In this document: positions 21,833-34,858 of the stretch, one piece after another
Numbering within the stretch: the stretch's first letter is position 1
Layout of the letters: every line of letters begins with the position of its first letter
Assembly (NCBI GenBank): GCA_030280995.1
Contig: JASXTE010000017.1
Location: 22,892,498 to 22,956,497 of the forward strand
DNA: 64,000 bases
Reading direction: 5' to 3'
Source of the DNA: Hemileia vastatrix
Lineage: Eukaryota; Basidiomycota; Pucciniomycetes; Pucciniales; Zaghouaniaceae
Notes under the pieces: model-generated
Seen by the model: only the letters and a program-made list of their open reading frames with translations
The model's database searches: none
What the model was told of the DNA's origin: nothing
Made by a program: the position numbers and the translations under genes

Positions 21833-24221
21833 TTAAGAATTCGGCTTAATAAGATTCCAATAAGCAAGAAAATCAGCTGCCATTGCTTTAGCAATATGGC
21901 TCATGGTGGGAGTATTAAAATTAAGTGGCATAGGCCCAGAATTATCTATTAAGGGTTTGATAATATTAAAGATATAAAAATTAAGGTTTTTCCAGATTTT
22001 TTCACCGCCCAGATTATTATTATCACAGTTTTTCTAAGGAGGCCGAGTTGTGTTATGAATTCTAAGCAGTCTGAAGCTGACACAAGCCGGTGGTCCTGTG
22101 AGGAAAGAAATAATCCACGAACACCATCAACCAAGTAAAAAGTAAATGATTGATATTTATGGTGTTCATATTCTTGATTCATCTTCTGAATAGAATCATT
22201 ATGAGACTCATCAAATTGCTGCATATCTGTTGTTTTTTTTTATTCCTCAAACGTTGTCGTTTCTTGCTTTCAGCTTGAGTTATATTTGCAGCAGCCTCTC
22301 TAGATTTTAAAATTATTATTGAAATTATGACATCGATTATTATATTTCTAAATTGGCATAGGGGAGTGATTGAAAAATTTGCAGCAATTAACTGTGATGT
22401 TGAGCTGTCGAATGTATTGGGAACTTTGCTTCTCAGATGTGTAAGGCGGGCTAGAATATGTAGGGCACGTTCAATAGGACAATCTGGATTGAAGTTGGAT
22501 TCTTCAGCAGGAAGGGTAAACTCTTGAGAAGCAAGATAAAGAGATGATGCGACGAGGGATGCCCAAAAAGAACGCTGGTGAGCAGTTGGGCTAACTAGTC
22601 TTGATAGCATGCGTATCATCGATGATTCAGGGTGATCAGTCTTCTTAAACGGAGAAAGATTATTTGAGTTTGGTTCTTCAGAGTTACAAAAATTTTCCAA
22701 ATTTTCAAAGTTCAAATTATTGACCACCCAGATCTGAAAAGTGTCAACATTAAGAAAATCCAAAGCTAAAAAAATAACAACAATTAGTTATCATAAAATA
22801 AATTATCCAACTTCAATTAAGTGATACATACATAGTTCATTAATTTTTGTAAGCATTTCGTCATGAGCAGATTTCATCCATAGAAAATTGAATTTGTGCG
22901 AAATTTCGTGTGGCTTTTCAAGAGAAGCAGACAAACGGATGTCAAATAACTGATCAATTTCTGGCCATGCCCTAAGTACCTTTTGACCATTGATTCTACC
23001 TTCAAAAAATCAATGAATTTCAGCTATTTGCTTCTGTAATTTTGAGTTTCCAATCATTGTTGGAGTATAAGGAAGGGAGTTATTAGAAATTTTTATTGAT
23101 GATGATAGAGACCGTAGGATTTGGGGAATTTCAATTTTAGATTTTGAAGATACGGCAACTATAAGCTGTTTCTTTGAACTTGAAGTATTTTTTTGTGGCT
23201 GGCTAGGTGGATCGATTTCTTCATTTGGTGTTTTCTCAACCTCATCAGCAGAAGTAGCTTCATCATCTTTTTGAGTTAGAGAAGCTTCATATTTTGAAAC
23301 TTCATCATCATCTTCTTCTTCTACTTCATCTTCATTAGAGCAAGATTCGCTATTAGTTGACGCTTTTAAGTGATTGTCGTTTTTAGAGCTGGATTAAAAG
23401 ATAAGAAAAAGACAAGAAATAATAAATAAGAAAGTAAACAATTTGGAGATAGCTTTAAACAATAATATAAAATTTATTGCTATATTACTCATGAAAGAAA
23501 TAACATACCCTTTAGACACATTTTGGCTAGTTTGTTTGGATTTTTGAGATGCTGAGTAAGAGGAATCCTTGGCAGGAGGAGTTTTAGTAGCACTGACAAA
23601 ACTAGAGCCCCTAGAGAGTCTCATTCTTTTTGAACGCCAAAGAATAGTCTTATCTCCCCCTCGAGATGTTGATGCATAGCCTTCAGCATCAGGTATTTTA
23701 TTATCATCATCATCTTTGATGATAATGACATCATCAGGAGGAATGATACCTTTTTCATAAGCTGAATTTGAATAAGTTTTAAAGAAAAAGTGTCCATAAT
23801 TTATTGTTCTGAGTTTAAAGAATTTAATATAAAATAATTACTTACATTTTTCTAGGTCATCAATGTATTCAAGCACATTGTTGTAGGCATTTGAAATATA
23901 AGATGGCAAAGGCTTCTTGCTAAGAGTTGACAGTAGTTCTTCAGTTTTGCCTTTAGCAAACTCAAGTATCTTGCCATATTGAGATCGGGTAATTTCAGTC
24001 CTTTCATTGGCAAGAGAAGGGGGGTTTGGAGACATGCCTAGAGGTGGTTGTTTCTTGAGTTTGAAGGATTCGAATCAAGGATGTTGATGAGATTTTGTCA
24101 AATAACTACTTGGTGCTAATATATCAAATATATTAATGGAAAAGAAAAGTTAGTCTAAGAAGATATAAGAGATAAAGCAATAGATCTTACATAAAGGAGG
24201 TGTCTGTTTATCACGAGGAAC
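21833..24221 (-). pseudogene. Gene Z, element 1 copy (unrecognised family, decayed)
   Basis: Exon-like frames match the element 2 copy throughout: an N-terminal helical part (NERTEITRSQYGKILEFAKG), an acidic Ser/Glu-rich middle, and a conserved C-terminal part with HPESSMIRMLSRLVSP, a hydrophobic helix IIIDVIISIIILKSREAAA, YQSFTFYLVDGVRGLFLSSQ and a last block ending in ADFLAYWNLIKPNS. Defects include a missing start ATG in the first exon, TGA where the sister has Arg (near 24073) and Asn (near 23013), a frameshift at a T-run near 22230 and another near 22020. I do not recognise the domain. It is convergent with the dioxygenase in both elements, suggesting a joint role. Confidence 0.65.
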
Positions 24222-25331
24222 TTTAATGACTTATTACTTGAAAAAAATAAAAAATTCTTATATCAAGATAATAAAGAGATGAAAAATATATATTGCTATT
24301 TGTATTTTCAAGCTGTACTAACACAGATAAATGTGATAACCAAAAGATAATAGTAGTAAAATTGAGTGAAATAAACGAATTGAGAAATGTGGTACTAAAC
24401 AAGAGGGTTTATATATTACCAGAAGCAGGTTTTTGATAGGGGTTCTTTTACAATGGCATCAAGCTAGCGAGCATATTGTAAAATAGTCTGATGATAATAA
24501 TGGGGTTAATAGTAAAAGGGAAGTAACTAGACATAAACATTGGGAACTTAAAAGGATGAAAAACAAAGAAAATGTCCAATTTACAATTTGATAATAGCAA
24601 AGGGTAAATAGTTGAGAATATAAGTTTAACTAATTTAAATATTTAAATTATATTTTAAATATCGACATCATGCAATATGACAAAGGGATCTATTATTGGA
24701 AATTTTGGCATCTTTAAGTGTTATAAAAAATAGGGGACAAAAACATAGGAAAAAGATAATTTAAAAAAAGGGGATAAAAAAAAGATAACACTAAATAGTT
24801 TTATATAAAATTATTAAAAAAAATTAATTTATTCTATGATAGGAGCTCGTTTGGGCTGCGCTGACACCCCGTGGCACAAACCTAGTCTAAACTTAGTTAA
24901 AGTTAAACTGATATAATAAATCAGAAATAGAAACACTTAAGAATCTTAGCATATGAATAAAGTATAAAATTATTTGAAATTATTGCCATATAAAATCCAA
25001 TAACCAACTACCAAAGTCACAATTTTTTTAAAGTAGTTTACAGATTTGTACAAGGTTACGTACTGTAAACATCATTCAATAGTAATTGATGAACACTTAC
25101 CACTGAGATAACTAAGTTGAAAAAGAAAATAGATAATGGATATATGTTTCTAACTTGAGCTATTATTGAATAGGAACAGTCAAAAAAATATAGCAGGATT
25201 AATCAGGGTATTTTTTACATTGATTTAAACCTTGGTTGATAAAATAGTAAAAACCTTTAAATCAGGACTAAAAAAAATAATCAAATCAAAGAGGAATATT
25301 AGAAATAGGTGTTATAAAAAATATAACCAAT
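24222..25331. other. AT-rich stretch of element 1 up to the insertion point
   Basis: No gene seen. The part near 24840-24900 is unusually GC-rich and loosely resembles 38690-38760, the equivalent place in element 2. The last three bases, AAT, form the left copy of the target duplication of element 2. Confidence 0.5.
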
Positions 25332-25371
25332 CACCACAGAAAAAATGGGGGGGTATTGCTAGCAATACCCC
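25332..25371 (+). repeat. Left terminal inverted repeat of element 2
   Basis: CACCACAG, an A-rich step, then a G-run leading into the palindrome GGGTATTGCTAGCAATACCC. It matches the reverse complement of 52202-52241 at 38 of 40 positions. The following 230 bp contain repeated TTTGATC and ATTGATC motifs, which may be transposase binding sites, and are homologous to the left end of element 1. Confidence 0.9.
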
Positions 25372-25599
25372 TTGCTTGAACTCCGTTGAGCCACAAATCT
25401 ATGCTTGAATTATGCACACATCATCACCATGTAGGAAATTTTTTGGCCTTACATTTAGTCAGATATTTGTCACAAATTGAGCTCAAGATGAACCTACATT
25501 GATCACCATTTGATCTTGTAAAATCCTAATTTGATCATCAGTTGAACTCCCTTTGATCTCACTTTGATCTAACATAAGCTTTTGCATATCCAATATGTC

Positions 25600-27276
25600 A
25601 ACTATTCACTTTCAAAAAGATTCGTAATGAATTTCACATGGAATATTAGAAACGAAACCAGTAATTTTGAGTAAATGGATCATCAAAATGATTAATCTAC
25701 AACAAAATACCATCAAAATTCAATCTGATTACTGAAAACTTTTGGTAAAATTACTAATAGATATTTAAATTGGAAAATAATATTCCATTTCTAAATTTCA
25801 AATTCAAAATATAAATCCTTGTTTGAAATGTGAATTTTGTAGATTCCTTGCCTTCCAATATTATGAGTAATATTTGAGGTATTTTACACCTTTGTAAATA
25901 TGGTGTTGTGCTGCTAGAAATTATCTCTGTTTCAATTCAACTTTATTGAAGCTTGATTCCAGAATGATACATATTTTATAACTATTTTGAGAAAAAAGTC
26001 ACTAGTAATGAATTTAGCCTTTTATCTGTCCTTTATTAAACCTCACTTAATCCTACTTAAATCCAAATTGACCCACAAAAACCTTATTTGGGATATTTTT
26101 TAGCCCAGGATGATTCAAGATTGGAGCAAAATATTATTTTAAATATCCAATATGCCTATTGATTAAATTTCTTCAAGCTTACTTTAAATTCACATTAACA
26201 TTAACTTTCACAGGAAATATTAAACACTAATCTTGAAAATATAGTATTTAAAATCATAATAAATATAATATAATATGCTTACAACAAAATTTTCTTTCTG
26301 GATTAATTGAAACAAAAAATTGTTCATTTGTGAAAATAGAAAAAATACTATCCATCCTGAATTTAGAATTCATTTTTAAAAATTTAATGCCCCCTCACTT
26401 TCAAGTTTATCATGTATTTCAAAAATTATATTTTTAATAATTTTGTGAATAGTACACCTGAGATATAAACTTGGGGATATCAAAAACTAAAACATCAGCA
26501 AATTGAAATATTTTTTATTGTTATGAATGGAAATAATGATTGAAAAACACCATTAGAGCAAGTTTGATTTTGAATAATAGGCATACTTTCTCATGTAAAT
26601 TTCAATAAAAATAATTTTTATTCTTACATAAGTTGCGGTGGATACATTTGAGCTCAAAAAGAATTAAAATTGACAAAATAAGACTTCTATAATTCGTATT
26701 CAAAAATGAAATCACCCTTCATTATCTACCTTTAAACTATTTTAAATTGAATAATTTCAAAGTCAGTATATACTGATGTTATTTTTTCTTCTAAAAAATT
26801 TATTATATAGATTAATAGTCATAAACAGTTGACATAGATGTTAAATTTATATAAGCAATCTTTAATTCATAAAATGATAAAACTATCTTTTATGTAAAAA
26901 GTGATGAAGGAAAAAAATATTATTAAATTTTTGATGCACTATCAATAAAATTGAAGATAGAGCATATCAAAAGTTTAAACTTAATTTCAATTTTGATATC
27001 ATCATTTTATTTTATTTTACTTGAGTAGAAAACAGATTTTAAATCTCAATATAATTTTAAATCCCATTAGTTTGTAGATTTCAACATTTGAAACTATGAA
27101 ATAAATATTTATGAAAGAATTTTACAATATTTGCCCTTCTAAAAACTCATAAATCCAACTTCAAATCTTCTAACCTTCACAAGTAACCACAATGAATTCT
27201 GAAAATACTCTATATTTAAATAATTAAAGGTAAATAAAATTATGTTTTTATTCTTTATTTCAATTTTTGATAAATA

Positions 27277-27307
<31 letters not shown>

Positions 27308-30300
27308 ATTTCTTAAAAAGTCTAAGAGGGAACTTAATAGTGGTTTTGGCATTAGATATATAGATTCAACTTTCAAAAAATTTGTTTGGAATAAATTACA
27401 AAGACAAAAAGGATATATTTTGATGAAATAATACTGATTTAGGTTCTCTTAAAATATTATTAAGCATTTTTATGGAATATTAATCCATGGTTATCATTCT
27501 TTATGATATTATCATCGAAGTTTTTCCTTTTTTAATATAATGATTTTCTATTGTGTGGTATGTAGGCTAAGATAAGTTTAAAAGATTTATTGAAGATATA
27601 TATACCAGAAACAGTATAATCTGTAGATTTATAACTATAACTTACTTTTCTGATGTTTCACATCATTGATAAGTAGCTCATGCATTACACAAGTAAATAA
27701 TTATAGTCTCTGGAAATAATTCCTTGTGAATTTCAAATTTTTTGTTATTCTTAAAATCATTACTCAAATAAACTAAAAAATTTTTCAAATATTGATTGAA
27801 AGAAGGAGTTACAAAATCTTATTTTGTAGTTATAAAAGTTTGAGTTATTTTTCATATTATCAAGTATAATGAACATTTGTAAATTTTAACTTGAAAACTA
27901 GTGATCATAGCAAAGTAATACTGGAAGAATCAGATAAAAAGGGTGGAATAAAGTCATAGCACAACAGGAAATGATACAAAATTGTTGATTTTTATCTCAT
28001 AAAATTCAACTTATTTTTAAAATATTTTACCACCTTTAGATAATGTTTAGTGGATTTTAACATTATTATAACAAGCAAACTTAACAATGTTTTGATTTTT
28101 TTAACAAAAATAAATATTGTTAGATCATTTTTTTAAAAAATATGACTTATTTTTATGCTTTATCTACAATAGTTAGTAGTTTTTTTTTGCAGAAATTACT
28201 TGTTTTGATATTCTATTTTTGAATTTTTTAAGAGACTTAATTGCATTAAAGTTTTGTAATAATTTTTCATTAAAGCATCATATTTTAAATCTAGAGAATT
28301 GGTTTTGAAATAATATATATTTTCATGTTAATTGACTCATTATTTTTGGATTGATAAATTATGTTAAAATTGGGATTGCTTATTTCTAGTGAGTGTACAT
28401 CATAATTTGTTTTCAAATCAAAGATTAATAAATGGTGAAATTTGGTAAAATTCTAAATATCTTTTAAACCTTTTTGATTTAAATAATGTTTAATGTTATG
28501 TAATCATTCTATAAGTAGAACACAGTTAAAATCTGATAATGGTACATTGCTTTCAATTTCTAATACTAAAATTCTATTCTACTTGAAACAATGTAAACTA
28601 AAGCTTGGTATCTCATAAGAAACTCACAATTTTCAAAAATCATATTTCCAACTTTTTAAACATGATACACATTAAAATATATTTTTAGAATAATTTCCTA
28701 ATTAGTTTCAAATACTAGAAAATAATGACCTCAATTTATTTTAATACTTAAACCATTCTGATGAGTGAATTTCACAATCCTCTAAGTAACATATGGTTAC
28801 CATTTATACACATATGCATGATTTCTCCTTTTGTTTAATTTTAGCTGAATCTAAAAAGTAAAATCACATGTTGAATATCATCTATAGATAAACTTCTTAT
28901 ATTAGAAGCTAATATTTCATATGAGAAATTTGTTATTGAGTTTGGGAAACATTAATAAGTGTTGGGTATTATAATTGAGCCATTTATTCAAGTAAATAAA
29001 AAAGGATGACCTTCTAAATATTTCATATATATATATATATATAATAAAAATTAATTATATAGTAGCATTTAACCATGTTTTTATACTAATGTCATATAAA
29101 AAAAGGGATTGAACTAAAACTTTCAGTAAAGAAAATAGAAATAAGATAAGTTAATATTCTTGTTTATATTCTCATATTTTTGAAATGGCTTACTTAAGGG
29201 AGAAAATTATTTGGCTTTAGAATACAAGAATTTCTAGATAAAAATCTTCACAATATAGTTTGACCCTCTCAAAAAGAAAATTCCTCAAATTTTACTATCA
29301 CATTTTATATATTTGTTAAGTAATAGAAAATGGAGTTGTGTCTTTGACAATGAAGCTTTAGAAAATGAAATAAATGATTTAAATTTATAATATAATTTTT
29401 GAAACAATAAATCATGTATTCAAAAAAAATTATATATCTTACAATCAAGATAACAGTATTAATTAAGCAACTCTAACAATTTTGGAAAGAAAACAAGAAA
29501 AAAATAATTAGTAAAATGCATAAGTTATTTTTAGAATTTAAGGAAACTTAATAACTCTACCTGTAAACTAGCCTTAAAGCAGGTTTGGATTTAACATGTG
29601 GAAATTCATACATAGTACCCTTCCATCATTAGAGCAGAATAAAATTTATGTAGTTTTATTTTTTTAATTTATAATAGTATTTTTATTTTTGGCTTTTTCA
29701 TTAGTATAACTATATATTTTTTAACTTTTTTGTTTTTCATAACATAAGTTCAAAGCTGCACATCACTACTTCAAGATGAAACTCCATATAATGTAATCAA
29801 TGAATGATATATTATAATGAATTTTACTAGAGACTTTTCAAAAATGGTGATTAAGAATACTTATTATAATTTTTTAAATTTTTATTATTATTCTATCTCT
29901 TGAAAGGAGATGGCCATATCTCAATTTAATTAGTTTTTCCTCAGAAAAATTTATTCTTGATCTAAATAAAATTGCATCACTATTAACTAGATGTTATTAT
30001 ACAATTTTAACAATTTTTTTATCTGAACATAGTTGAAAGTATGTATAAATTAAAGTGTTTCCACATAGTCTTACTATTATCCCACCATTATTTTCACATT
30101 TAGATTTCATTATAACTTTAAAATAAGTTTTTCAATAATTTTAATAATACCTTAATATTTAATAATTTAGTTACATAGTAGATTTTTTATCCTTTTTTTA
30201 TATGAGGCTTATTATATAAACACTACTTTTAGATTTTATCCATTTTGATGTCTGATAATTTAAATTTTCATTTAACTACCCAAATTATATCAAAAAAAAT

Positions 30301-31198
30301 TCAAAAGTATATTTTTTTAATGTACTCTTTTTGATAAACTTATCATTTCTTATAGGTTATTCTTCAACTATTTATTGTAATTAATTACCCACTCATTTAT
30401 GGTCTGTTATTGTTGTTCATTACATACAGACAAAATAAGGATACTCTCATATTATATTGGAGTTTTAAATTAAAAAGTAAATACTAGTGGCTGGTATTAA
30501 ACATGAAGTTGTTATAACTAAGTTGAACATTAATTAATTATTAAATGGCATTTTATATTACAAATTTTATTGAATGTATATAAAAATAACACTCAAGAAA
30601 TATATATAAGATATATATATAACCATTGTATATCAAAAATGAAGTACTTATCAACATGGTCTTTTTAAATGATTTTCAAATTTACTTAAAGAGACATTAA
30701 TATTACCAATTCAAATTTTATATCAAATACAACAATATTATTATTTCATTTTTAATTATTTTACAAAAAATTTGAGTTTCAAAGTAATTTAATTCAGTAT
30801 TTAATGAATGTTTTTGAAAAATATTTTTAAAAATAGAAATAACCCCTCACAAAAAAAAATATAATTTTTTTTACTTACAATTTGAACCATATTTCTACCC
30901 TTAAAATATTTGTATTATTCTAACAAAAATATTTTTTAAATAAATTTAAAAATTTTTTCATTATTCAATTACAAAATGTCAAATTTATAATTTATTTTAC
31001 CTTACTAAAAAATTTAGTTGAAAATTTAATTTTGTATTTCCAAAAAATAAACTTAAATGTCAAAAATTAAAAAACAAAATTATAAATATAATTATGAGAA
31101 AGAGGTAGATTAAATTTATAATATTCATATAAAAAAATTCATATATTTTATGGTGTTTGAATTTTAAATTTAATGTATTAAAAAATAATTATTAAATA
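25600..31198. other. Long AT-rich desert in element 2
   Basis: 5.6 kb with no reading frame of note. TA-repeat tracts occur at about 27274-27308 and 29026-29043. Element 1 has no clear counterpart of this length between its end and its hairpin array. Confidence 0.6.
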
Positions 31199-31905
31199 AC
31201 CAAGCCAAATGAAATTGGCTTGGATTTTTGGTATCACTAGCACTTATTTTTTTTCTTATACTCACATTTTAATTTTTAATTTTTTTTTTCTACATTTCTC
31301 ATTTTTTTTTATGATTTTTAATGTTTTTAAGACCAAAGTTGCTTTCAAACAACTTCGGTCTAACGTTTCTCTCACTTTCCCACCAGATTGCACCTGGTAG
31401 GGAAAGTCGCTTCCATTTTAGAGACCAAAGTCCCTTGCAGGGACTTTGGTTTCTCTGTGTGCATTTCACAGCCAGAAAAAAACTGGCTGTGCAATGCACT
31501 GCATGCAGCACATGCAACACGCATCGCTGCTGCAAGTAATGCGCATTGCATGCAACGCGCGTTTCTGCTGCATGCAGCGCGCATATCTCATGCAGCTGAC
31601 TTGATATCAGCTGCATGAAATATGGTAGCGATTGTGCAACGCGCGTTACTTGCAGCAGCAACGCCTGTTGCACACTGCTTTGGCCACCTCCCAGCCTAGT
31701 AAATTAGCTGGGAGGGTGGCAAACATTACAGCAAGCAATCGAAGTCGCTTTTAGCGACTTCAATTGCTTGAAAGAGACACTTCCAGCCAGGGGAAACCTG
31801 GCTGGAAGTACTAAGTTGCAATGTAAGGGACCCAAGCCAATTTCAAAGGCTTGGGTCATAAATTAAGGTTTCTAACAAGCAGCCAGTATAAATCTGGCTG
31901 CAATA
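31199..31905. repeat. Hairpin array of element 2
   Basis: About eleven consecutive inverted repeats: CCAAGCCAA/TTGGCTTGG; GACCAAAGTTG and near-complement; ACTTTCCCACCAG and complement; GAGACCAAAGTCCC and complement; CACAGCCAG/CTGGCTGTG; a complex CG-rich block with CATGCAGCTGA/TCAGCTGCATG; CCTCCCAGC/GCTGGGAGG; AAGCAATCGAAGTCGC and near-complement; ACTTCCAGCCAGG/CCTGGCTGGAAGT; GACCCAAGCC/GGCTTGGGTC; GCAGCCAG/CTGGCTGC. Several correspond to hairpins of the element 1 array and lie in the same relative position, about 1 kb upstream of the dioxygenase. The ORFs here are symmetry artefacts. Confidence 0.9.
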
Positions 31906-32945
31906 AAAAGTAAATTTTTTAAATAAAATACATAAAAAAATAAAAATTTGTTCAAATAAAATATACAACACTCTTCAGCCAGTAAGAAACAGCCTTCCAT
32001 TGTTACACATAGAAACAAAATCAAATGTTTCTTTCATCAACATTGGCCATGTTTCAATATTTTGAACCAAGTAAGATCAGGAAAAAGGTCACGGCAAAAA
32101 AATTGCATAATTAAAAGTCTCCCAATTTAATATGGTGCGGAGGTTCATATTTTAGAAATAGGTGGTGCACATTATAGTTTCCTTTAAAAAAATTCAAAAA
32201 TGAATTAATTTTGGCGCAATGTAAATTTAAATGTGATGAGTGTATGTTTTTTAGCTACGTGAAACATGGTAGCTAGAATTATGTGGCGTCAATTTTTTTT
32301 AGATTTGAAATTCAGTGTTCCACAAATGTGCATCTGTACAACATGCAGCCAAGTAAATTCTAGCTGGAATTAGTATATGCATAGGAAAAAATGATCATGC
32401 TGTGTACAGTGCCTTGGCAACATCATTCTTGGAATTTAAATGAAGTTTATCATATGAATTGGAGAGCTGCATTTTTTTGAAAATGTGATCAGTGAAAATT
32501 CATGATATATACATCTGTTTGCCACCCAATTTATTTTTCCTTTCTCTTTCTCACTTACCTTTTTCAAAAATTATCAATCATATTTTTGATTTATCATTTT
32601 GAATTATTGGTACTATTTTCTTGACCTTATCTGATTAACGGTAAGCAAATTTTTCTTGCTATTGCATTTCATATCATTTTGGTTTGTTACACTTTTTTAC
32701 ACTTTTGACAAGTTAATCTAATGATTCTAATTCTGAATTTATTTTTATGGTATCTTTTACTGTACCCTTTCGATTCATTATAAAATAATTCTTTTTCAGT
32801 TAACTTAAAGTTTTTTTATTTTTTTGTCAATTTACTTTTCTTTATTCCTTATCAAAAATGTTCAATTTATTTATCTAACCTTTTATTTTTTAAAGCAGTG
32901 ATTATAAAATAAACTTTATAATTAATTTTGATCAATCAGCTACAA
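31906..32945. other. AT-rich upstream region of the element 2 dioxygenase
   Basis: Likely holds the promoter. I see no gene and no clear core-promoter motif beyond general AT richness and pyrimidine tracts at 32520-32640. Confidence 0.4.
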
Positions 32946-34858
32946 ATGGAAGAAGATTTTATAGACATGTAAGTTCATGTTTTGCTTATCATTTTTCTAT
33001 ATTTCTTTAATACTTTCTCAACCATTATATTATTAATATGAAAAGTAAAACATCATCTCGTATTTGCTGAAAGCATACAGGATAATGTTTTGCTTTTCAT
33101 AATAATAATTAGATTGTTTGTACTTTACCTTTAATTTATTGATTTTTAAGTTGTTTCAAAGTCTCGTACTTGCTGAAAGCATACAGGACAATGCTACAAT
33201 TTAAAAATTAATAATTTATTGAAGTATAACTTTCTAAGTCAATATATTGATCAGAGCAAGATTTTTCATTTTATATATGTGGATATCATAATTCCGTAAA
33301 TTTTTTAATATTACTAGTGTATTGGAGTTATACTTTCATTATATTATTAATATTAAGTGTAGAGCCGAATCTCGTACTTGCTGAATGCATACAGGATAAA
33401 GCTATACTCTTTATATGTATAATTTAATAAAGTATACCTTTGAAACGCTTTCTTAATATTTGAAATAAAGAAAAAGTATATAAATTTACTAATATGTAGA
33501 TATGCTAACTTTTGTATTTCTAATATTGAAGATATGATAAAGTTAAAGGTATCATTGACTGATAATTGAAATTATGTTACTATTTTCTAATTTTTGATTT
33601 TTTTCTATTTTAAATCAAAATTGAGTTTTCTTAGGATTGAACCATCAATGAGTAACGATTTGAAAAAAAAAAAACGGCCAGGGAAGAACTCTAACAATAG
33701 GTGGGCGAAAGACATTGCTACTGGAATGAAACTTGTAAACGCTCTTGGAATGGATACAAATGGGAAGAAGCCACATTTCTATGCACAATCTTATGCAAAT
33801 AATATGACAGATTGCAATAATTATTAAAATTTTTTTCCTGGATGTAGTATTTATAAACCAAAAGGTGTCTTAATACCTAATGTTCTTGTGCAGACTTTTG
33901 AAATTCATGAGCTCAAAGAACTAGATATGTTAGAAGCTACGGTGCAATGCACTAAGGATCTTTCTTACTGCGAACATGAAATTAAAAATAATGGTTATCA
34001 TCAAAGAGCTGGTGGTTTTGGAAAAATGTTTGGTGGTGGCTTTATTTTAGATAGAAAGAAATCTTTACATATTCGTAAGTATCACTTTTTTTAATTTAAA
34101 TACTGAATTTTTGAATGCTTTTCCTTGCAGATGAATACACTGATGATATTGTAAAAACGGATGAATATAAAAAACGAATGAAGAGGATTGCAATTTACTT
34201 TGAATATTTTTTTAAAAAAATATCATATGTAAAGTACAATGAGGCAACTAATCTTTGCGCAAAACTTGGTATTCCTGGATTTTCAAAAGTTTCTAGTGAA
34301 GAAGAGGGTGTACCGTTTGCTAGTAATTTAACTTGGACATCTGGAGGGAATGGTAATGGGTTCTCTAATGAGGTTCATCTCAATAAGGATGCAAGTGAGT
34401 ATACTTTAGGAATATTTTTTCCTAAAGATACAGAAAAAAACACCATTCATATGAAGTATGATAAGACCCAACCACAACAAATAGGTGGAGAACTTATGTT
34501 TCCCGAAATTCGAAGTAAAATCAACTTTGAAGCAACTAATGGAATAACAGTGACATTATCGCCTGCCAATCAACTAAGGCATTTTACCTCAAGATGTCAT
34601 GAAATTCCTGGCTTCACTAGGATAGGTTCTTCTATTCAAATCAGCACTAGACTTTTTCATGCTATAGAAAAGCTTAATGTTTTTGATATTGATATTTCAG
34701 AATACTTAGAAATTAAAAAAGAAAAATTTAGGTTAGAATATTTGATTAGTGCTTTGAGAGTTTTTTTGAAAAGAGATGACTTAATAGAGGAAGAAATAGA
34801 ATCAGCAAAGTATTATTTATCTAATGTTAAGACAAATCTAAAAAATCTAGATATATAA
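32946..34858 (+). pseudogene. TET/JBP-like dioxygenase, element 2 copy (one stop, altered iron ligand)
   Basis: Three exons fit in phase: 32946-32968 (ATG, donor GTAAGT), 33635-34074 and 34131-34858, 1191 nt in total. One TAA at 33825-33827 interrupts exon 2. The catalytic half has EVHLNKDASEYTLG, GGELMFPE, LRHFTSRC and FTRIGSSIQ. The second iron ligand, Asp in the element 1 copy (HCD), is Asn here (HLN at 34376-34384), which in this fold should weaken or abolish iron binding. Intron 1 is unusually long (666 bp) and holds three copies of a small stem motif. Gene Z is convergent 800 bp downstream. Confidence 0.75.
33055..33407 (+). promoter_or_regulatory. Three repeated stem motifs within intron 1 of the dioxygenase
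   Basis: TCTCGTAYTTGCTGAAAGC followed by ATACAGGA recurs near 33055, 33162 and 33370 (the last with TGAATGC). GTA...GC can pair with GC.TAC around a TGAAA/TGAAT loop. The matching site upstream of the element 1 copy (17983) has a better stem. An intron-borne regulatory or RNA element is possible; nothing proves it. Confidence 0.35.

Noticed and set aside
22220..22240. Frameshift at a long T-run in gene Z of element 1 as biological frameshifting
   Set aside because: Homopolymer length is error-prone in sequencing, and the copy has other stops; decay or read error is simpler.
27274..29043. TA dinucleotide tracts
   Set aside because: Simple microsatellites common in AT-rich DNA; no further structure.
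31299..31673. Cys/His/Ala-rich overlapping open frames on both strands
   Set aside because: They result from the CG-rich inverted repeats (GCATGC, GCAGC) of the element 2 hairpin array and do not correspond to any frame in the element 1 array.
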